A stretch of 64,000 bases of DNA from Liriodendron chinense. Taxonomy: Eukaryota > Streptophyta > Magnoliopsida > Magnoliales > Magnoliaceae. The stretch spans positions 7,315,966 through 7,379,965 of the forward strand of contig ML058433.1 in the NCBI GenBank assembly GCA_003013855.2, given 5' to 3'. Positions 57,506 through 64,000 of this stretch are shown in pieces. The notes under the pieces are model-generated. The model was given only the letters and a program-made list of their open reading frames with translations, was not told the origin of the DNA and ran no database searches. Within the stretch, counting starts at the first letter, position 1. Each line of letters begins with the position of its first letter. Both the position numbers and the translations under genes were made by a program.

Positions 57506-59433
57506 TATTCGCTCGCCTCAAGTGTAAGGCTGCGATGTAGTAATAAATCTCGGTAAGACCGAGGTCGATCCACAGGGAAAGAGGTAAACAATTCCAAGTA
57601 CTCTAATAACTAGAATCTAAGAAGTTTAAGGAAGTAGTTTTTCACATGAAATAGGAAAATCTGAAAATAAGAAGAACTAGAGCATCAAGGATCCACTTGT
57701 AGTAGTCCAATGCCAATCCATTGATCCAAGTACAACACAATTAGAATCAAAGTCCTATCTTTCATCTAATTGGAAGATATAACATTCAAGCACAAACAGT
57801 CCCACTTAAATCTGAAAATCAGATTTCTAGTTCTAATGAAGCACATAGAACTTGAACTTGTAGCCTTCGGAGTAACAGCCATGCCTATGGACTATGGCAT
57901 GCTCAAGGGTTACTACAATTCAAATTCAAACAACCCAATCATGGTAATCTCAGAGAATTGCAAGGAACTCATGTCCGGAGCACACAAACTCTCACAAAAC
58001 TTCTAAAAAATCAAACTTTATTCAAACTAGAACTTCAAAATCCAAAATTAAGAAAGGGTACTTGAAATAAAAGAATTAAAGCATTGGAACCAACTACAAA
58101 TTTCACCTCTAGCTCTAGCTAAGAGGTTAGCTAAGGAAAAGCATATTAAAACTAGAACTAGAACTAAGAAAAGGAAGAAAAACTAGCTGTAGGAGGCTAG
58201 GAAGCCTCCTATGACTTGAACTCCTTGCTTCCCACGTCCTTGCTTGCTCTGGAATAGAAGAGAGCACCTCCTTTTATAATACAGCAAGAGTACCGCAACA
58301 TAACAGATTTTGTTTCGCTTCGTACGGCTTAACCAATGGTCGGATTGCCTTCAAATTTGATTTGTAGCTTCCTTGTAATGTGATCTTCCTCATAGACGAT
58401 TTAGATTTCCAAGATTATCCTCTGAATGGGCCCACCAATCATATCACCGACCGTCTCTCAAAATCGCGCACTTCGGGTACCTTTAGAACCAGTCATTTTG
58501 CTTTCAACGCTTCGGAGTGTACAGATGTCGGATTGATCCCAAATTTTGAACATTGGTAGAAAACTTCATCCTCTACTTGATAGATGGATTAGATTGTCCA
58601 AAACAATCCCAGAATGTGGTCCGAAAATTAGAACACTTAGGGCTTTTATAAACTCTGCGCAGTTGGATCTTTCTGGACGGTCCATCTTTCTTCAACCGGT
58701 ACGATCAAACCACACATCCTTTTGAGCTGAAACTTTGTGGTTAATCATATATGGATGTGGTCTAGAAGATGGTCAAATTAGATTCTTCATATCATCAATG
58801 ATGGGCCACCTGGACCGGCCCAGAGTGGAGTAGGTGGAATCTAGAACTTTCTGAACAATTCGTATTGTTTTGGCTACCACGATCAATCCGTAGCTCCGAT
58901 CGACACGAAACCACTTGGGTTAGTTCGGCGTCGAGCTCCTCTTCGACATGGATGTGTTGGATTTCTAAATATCATTAAGATGGGCCTAGAAAATTGTTCC
59001 AAAAATTCAAAAATGGGAATAGCCTGTATCTGAAATCTGACTCCTGAAAGTGCATGGCCGACCTGTCACCGGCCGGTCGGCCGACCGGTCGAACGACAGG
59101 TCGGCCTTAACAAAATCAGTCCAGAGAATTTTTTATTTCTGGAGGGTTTTGTCGGCCGGTCGGTGGCTACGGCCGGCCGGCCGATCAGGCTGTAAATTGT
59201 GACTTTTTCACACTTTTCTTCCTCCATTGCATTGCATCTTTTCTCCACCTCATATCCTTTATTTCTTTGATCTCCAAGGCATACAAAGTGACTCTTTTAA
59301 CCATGAATTAGTGAAGTCTCCCTCTCATTCCTACAATCACAAATCCATGCATTAGATTAGTCTTTAAATCATGATAACCATGCATAATGAGTGATGAATT
59401 GGGGTTAGAATATGCACAATTAAGAGCTCAATA
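57506..59433 (-). repeat. 5' LTR of element I
   Basis: 1928 bp from TATTCGCTCGCC to GAGCTCAATA. U5 hairpin near 57549, TATA box TATAAAA at 58272-58278. Degenerate palindromes with GGCCGGCC runs at 59055-59187. It ends in TA instead of CA. Confidence 0.85.
58272..58278 (-). promoter_or_regulatory. TATA box in the element I LTR
   Basis: TATAAAA on the minus strand. Confidence 0.55.
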
Positions 59434-60671
59434 AGGAGGCTAGGAAGCCTCCTATGACTTGAACTCCTTGCTCCCCACGTCCTTGCTTGCCCTGGAATAG
59501 AAGAGAGCACCTCCTTTTATAATACAGCAAGAGTACCGCAACATAACAGATTTTGTTTCACTTCGTACGGCTTAACCAATGGTCGGATTGCCTTCAAATT
59601 TAATTTTGTAGCTTCCTTGTAATGTAATCTTCCTCATAGATGATTTAGATTTTCAAGATTATCTTCTGAATGGGCCCACCAATCAGATCAGCGACCGCCT
59701 CTCAAAATCGCGCAATTTGGGTACCTTCAGAACCAGTCATCTTGCTTTCAACGCTCCGGAGTGTACAGAGGTCGAATTGATCTCAAATTTTGAACATTGG
59801 TAGAAAAATTCCTCCTCTACATGATAGATTGATTAGATTGTCCAAAAAAATTTCAGAATTAAGTGCGAAAATTAGAACACTTATGCCTTTTATAAAATCT
59901 GTGCAGTTGGATCTTTATGGATGATCCATCTTTCTTCCCCCGGTACGATCAAACCACACATCCTTTTTATCTGAAACTTTGTGTTTATTCATATATGGAT
60001 GTGGTCTAGAAGATGGTCAAAGTAGATTCTTCATATCATCAATGATGGGTCACTTGAACCGGCCCAGAGTGGAGTAGGCGGAATCTGGAACTTTCTGGAC
60101 AGTTCGTATTGTTTTGGCCACCACGGTCAATCCGTAGCTCCGATCGACACGAAACCACTTGGGTTATTTCGGTGTCGAGCTCCTCTTCGATATGGATGTG
60201 TTGGATTTTCAAATATCATCAAGATGGCTCTTGAAAACTGGGCCAAAAATCCAAAAATGGGAATAGCCTGCTGTTTGAAATCTGAAACTCTAAATTTGCA
60301 TGGCCGATCGGTCTTGACCGGTCGGACAGGGCTGGCCGACCGGTCTTGACCGGTCATGACCTGTCTGGTTTGGTCCAGCAACCTCTGTAGAAGGCAGCAG
60401 TGTTGGCCGACCGATCTTGACCGGTCGGACCACCTTGTGGGGCTCCTTTTCATTCTTTCCTTCTTTCTTTTCTTCTTTCTTCATGATTCTTTGGCCCACC
60501 TTGGGTCTTCATCCAAGGTTCCTAAATATGCTTCTTTTAGCTATTGATCTAGTGAACTCTCTCTCATTCCTGCAATCACAAAACCATACATTAGAATAGT
60601 CTTTAAACATAAAATCCATGCATAATGAGTGATGAATTGGGGTTAGAATATGCACAATTAAGAGCTCAACA
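59434..60671 (-). repeat. 3' LTR of element K (partial)
   Basis: Matches I 58192-59433. TATAAAA at 59515-59521, palindromes at 60301-60434. It ends GCTCAACA. Confidence 0.85.
59515..59521 (-). promoter_or_regulatory. TATA box in the element K LTR
   Basis: TATAAAA on the minus strand. Confidence 0.5.
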
Positions 60672-61468
60672 CCTATGACAAGAATTTGCCTTACCATTCC
60701 TTGGACGACTTTCACACTACTTCCCAGTTCCAACTTAGGTTACAGGTAGACCTTCCCTTGGTTGGTAATAGGTAGCCCTTTTTGAAATTTTTTCACATAT
60801 ATTCAATAATAACCATACTTTCTTTTTTTTCTTTTTTTTATAAATATAGATAGGATTTTTAGAAATCCATATCTTTCATTCTTTTCTCTTATTTCAAATG
60901 AACAAGGATGGACAAAGTTCCCCGACTTGGTGCCTCAACACCTTAAATCTTTAGTCTAACCGATCCATAAATCTACATAATCCCTTTAAACCATGAGAAT
61001 AGTGTGATGTGAACTAGACTAAAAAAGTGTTTAAATTTTCTATCGATCATAAAAATAGAGGAATTCATATAGAAAACTATTATATTATAGGTAATTCAAG
61101 AATTTCAGAATCAATCACTTCATCTATCTTCTTTTCATACTCATAACATCCTAAGTGCATAGAAACAAAGTTTTTCAAAAGAATTTTGAAATTAAGAAAA
61201 ATAAAAAAAATTCTACATAATTTGCTCGAAATGTCACAAAAAACTAGTATAGATTCATCTTAAGAATCTCATCCCCTAACCGAAATCTTACATTATCCTC
61301 GATGTAAAAGATATGCAATACGCAAGACATGCGAGCAATGAAATAAAACAAAGGAGAGTGAGAATGAGAGTACCTGAGGTAGTAAGTTGATCAATTCTAA
61401 CATCTTCCATTGTCTCCATGAGACTCATTCAATTCTAAATGCAGAAAAGTAAATCTTAACCTACCTAC
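60672..61468 (-). other. 3' untranslated region of element K, polypurine tract deleted
   Basis: Where A and E have their PPT next to the LTR, K jumps directly to text that lies about 340 bp further inside those elements (CCTATGACA..., compare 7456). The internal purine tract and hairpin near 61270-61310 remain in degenerate form. No ORF. Confidence 0.75.
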
Positions 61469-62973
61469 CTACCCTTTATTAGTTTGATCGACTACATGAT
61501 CAAATTTGAGCAGGATCTTCATGAATTTCAATAAATTTCTCATCAGGACCATCCAAAGTCCTGCTCAACAGTAGACATGAGTGCTTTGCATCATTGAAGT
61601 CCAATATTTATGTGCACCACATGCATGAAAGGAGGAGATAAGAACAACAAAAAATATCTCCTCAAATTCTGGACTGAGTATTGATTGATAAGAAACGAGT
61701 CCTCCCAATCAGAATATTCAATGGGTTGAAGAACCCATGATGGTGGAAAGACATTCATCATGTAATCTTCAGTTAAGGTTGTCTCCTCCACAATTTCAGA
61801 ATTGTACGATGCTTCCACAAATAATGGTAAATAGTGTAAATTAGTGGAATTGTGTTTTTCAGGCACCAACACTGTGTCTAACAAAATATCCAACTACTTA
61901 ATTATCTCATCATCTAGATCACAGGAGTGGGCCAAGCATTCCTCTAGGAAGTCAAAATAATCAGATGAAGGGTCCTCTTCCTCCCTTAATGATTGAAGAA
62001 ATTCTATTTCAATGGTAAGGGATTCCTCCTCTATAGAGAGGAGGTCTTCCAAGGAAAATTTTTCAGATTTAGTGGTAAGCACATCATCTAGCATTGGTTG
62101 ATCTTTTGAAATTTCAAATTATGCCACCTCATTATCCAAAGAAACAGAATTTTCAAACCAAATGTGGTCTTCCACAATAAGATTTGACAAATTATGTTGG
62201 TGGAAGGATTCACAATTATCAACTTCGACTAACTCGCTAGCATGCATATCCTCTAGAGACTCATAATCATTATGCCCTCTGGAGAAAGAAACCATAGGTT
62301 CATAAGCATCCACCGAACCCTTATTATAGGTAACCCCACTATCGCTTTCAGATTTTATGGATTCCTCGAGTTCGTCAACTGTCATTAAAATCTCTTCATC
62401 ATTCAAATCAGAATATCTAAAAGAGATAGTTGATTCACCATAATCGATGGTGATATTGGGGTCATCAAGATCAATATCCTCTAGAAGTTTAGTCATTAAA
62501 TCCGGAGAAGGTTGGGCTTGGATAGCCTCATCCTCCTCATTGTTGGGGATTGATTCAGTGATCCTAATTTCGGGCTCAACGTCTTTAAGAGATGGTGAGT
62601 AGTTTTGAATTGATTGCTCGTACTCGTACTCATACTCTTTCTCTAAGTCCTCAAGGATTTGTATATACATGTTATCATAAGAGGAAGACGTTTTAGAACG
62701 ATTGTTAATGACCACGATTGGTTCTTCCCTTGGACTAGAGGTGTGATGACTCTTCCGGTGAAAATCATACGCGTTGTATGGCGAAGATTGATATGCTAGT
62801 TGATAGGCATAACCATACAAGTGATCACGTAATGTCTTAACAGGTTGATCATTACTCCCCGGTCCTTTTTCTTATTCTTACCCCCATTTAAACTTGGTGA
62901 AACACTCATGTTATTTTCAATTTGATATTCACAAAGTGTTTTCCCTAGTTGATCATTATATATCTTGGCTTTG
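61469..62973 (-). pseudogene. Single ORF of element K (decayed, N-terminus lost)
   Basis: Fragments 62820-62119, 62094-61894 and 61893-61591 follow the A protein: Y-G-Y-A-Y-Q, acidic centre with N-N-E-E-D-E-A-I-Q, E-E-C-L-A-H-S-C-D-L-D-D-E, P-P-S-W-V-L-Q-P. It ends V-V-D-Q-T-N-K-G at 61469. Lesions include a stop near 62119, a stop just before 61893 and a frameshift near 61640. The start codon lies in the part removed by L at 62974. It contains a small E-Y-E-Y-E-Y-E repeat near 62615. Confidence 0.8.
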
Positions 62974-63218
62974 TGTTGAGCTCTGAATATTACATATTCT
63001 AGCCCCTTTTCATCATCACATTACGCATGTTTTCTATGACAAAAGACTTCTCTAACATATGGTTTTATGATTGTAGTAATGAGAGAGTGATTGCATGCTT
63101 TCTATGCTTAAAGAACCCTTTCTAACACCCTTGAAGATCAAAGGAAATGAAGAACAAAAGAGAGAAGAAGAGAGGAAAGAAGAGAAATAAGGAAAGAATG
63201 AAAATTCAACAATATTGG

Positions 63219-63394
63219 AGGGTCCGACCGGTCAAGATCGATCGGCCATACAGCTGTCAAAGAAGGAGAGCTCCCTAGACCAACGTCCAGGTGGGTCCAA
63301 TCGGTCAAGACCGGTCGGCCACACATGAACTGCTCTACAAAAGCTGCTCGACAGTCACTCAGGCCAGTCCGACCGGTCAAGACCGGTTGACCAC
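63219..63394. repeat. Palindrome array in the LTR of L
   Basis: Three degenerate GACCGGTCNNGACCGGTC units, with spacers containing gene-unrelated text. Confidence 0.7.
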
Positions 63395-63497
63395 TTACTG
63401 AGTGCGAAAAGAAACTTCTAAATTCGAATTTCTGGTTTCCTAGTGCGGCTAGGACATGTGGTTACGCGATTTTTCTCATGTGGAGACGCCTCCAATC

Positions 63498-63505
63498 TAT
63501 AAAAA
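63498..63505 (+). promoter_or_regulatory. TATA box in the element L LTR
   Basis: TATAAAAA on the plus strand, followed by GACACC. Confidence 0.55.
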
Positions 63506-64000
63506 GACACCTTCTCTTCATTCTCAAGGCATGCTAGGACGTGGTGAAGATCAAGGAAGCTTTGGAGAAGGATTTCTTTCTACTTTTCTTCTAGTTCTTA
63601 GTTGTTTTTTATGCTTTTGAGGATCCAGTTCAAGGATGTTAGAGATGAACTAAAACCTCTTAACTGGGGCTAAGAGGTGAAGCTTTTGATTCATTTTTTT
63701 ATGGATTAATGCAACCTAGGTTTCCTTTTTATGATTTGATTGATGGATTTGGTTTGAAGAGAGTGTAAATAAAGTACTAGTTTAGTTTTATTTTGATCTC
63801 TTGATGACTCTGGGCTCATGTGCTTCTTAGTGAATCTGAACCTAGTAGCTTACCTTTTTGGCATTGTTTATGCTTGTGTAGTTCATTGATCTATCATCGA
63901 CTCCGGGCATGATAGACTCTTTGATTGCCTTGTGTACAATGGCACGATCTTCATGTGGGAACTCATTCAAACTAAAGTTCTAATCTTTTATAATAATCTG

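Larger units (their letters stand above)
53063..59433 (-). mobile_element. Element I: A-family element, 3' part lost, host of solo LTR J
   Basis: 5' LTR 57506-59433, PBS 57483-57499, ORF start 57231, ORF continuing to about 53063 where it is fused to F pol. Its 3' half and 3' LTR are absent. Its LTR end (CTCAATA) lies against a partial LTR of element K, suggesting that it inserted in that LTR. Confidence 0.8.
59434..62973 (-). mobile_element. Element K: A-family element, broken by I and L
   Basis: Partial 3' LTR 59434-60671, 3' region 60672-61468, decayed ORF 62973-61469. It lacks the first third of the LTR (taken by I) and the 5' end (cut by L). Confidence 0.82.
62974..64000 (+). mobile_element. 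Element L: LTR of an A/C-type element on +, cut by window end
   Basis: Starts TGTTGAGCTCTGAATATT, as the C LTR does at 24138. Palindrome units lie at 63219-63394 and TATAAAAA at 63498-63505. No coding region up to the window end. It inserted into the ORF of K. Confidence 0.8.

Overview
This window is plant nuclear DNA made almost wholly of nested LTR retrotransposons. I see no cellular gene, tRNA, rRNA, bacterial operon or CRISPR locus. The elements are Ty3/gypsy: Athila-like (PBS matching the 3' end of plant tRNA-Asp, long LTRs) and Tat/Ogre-like (second, archaeal-type RNase H; extra genes on the strand opposite to pol). The host is an angiosperm. The text of the solo LTR at 53309-56890 recalls magnoliid genomes, but that is a weak impression from memory.

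Layout. C is a decayed Athila-like element on + (1-5011, resuming at 23216; 3' LTR 24138-25637). It was interrupted by A (5012-23210, -, TSD GTAGG), a compact element with 2.1-kb LTRs and one ORF but no pol. A was itself interrupted by B (8644-19625, -, TSD ACCAT), a complete Tat-like element with about 1.1-kb LTRs, a mutated gag-pol and an open, spliced, antisense gene. C sits in D (25638-27529, +, pol fragment). D is cut by E (27530-32469, -, same family as A). E's 5' LTR is cut by F (32470 to about 53062, -), a large Tat/Ogre-like element with a 3' LTR (32470-33798), a very long 3' region carrying tandem repeats, two antisense intron-containing genes (plant-mobile-domain-like 43085-46220, DUF7745-like 47153-49700) and the 3' half of pol (50792-53062). 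F hosts two solo LTRs, G (34699-37439, TSD GTACT) and H (43225-44863, TSD GATCA). At about 53062 F is fused to I (-, A family), which holds solo LTR J (53309-56890, TSD ATTAT). I abuts K (59434-62973, -, A family), which is cut by L (62974 to the window end, +, an LTR).

How the parts relate. C and D are decayed relatives of the autonomous Athila-like type. A, E, I and K keep the same ends (PBS, PPT, U5 hairpin, 3' leader) but carry only a protein of about 540 aa, so they look like non-autonomous partners mobilised in trans. B and F are Tat-like. Their sense pol genes are dead, but one antisense gene in each is still open.

The best candidates for something little described are: two unrelated antisense spliced genes in one Tat-like element; the single-ORF parasite family; spaced palindrome arrays in the LTRs; and a 3 x 155-bp higher-order tandem array in F's 3' region.
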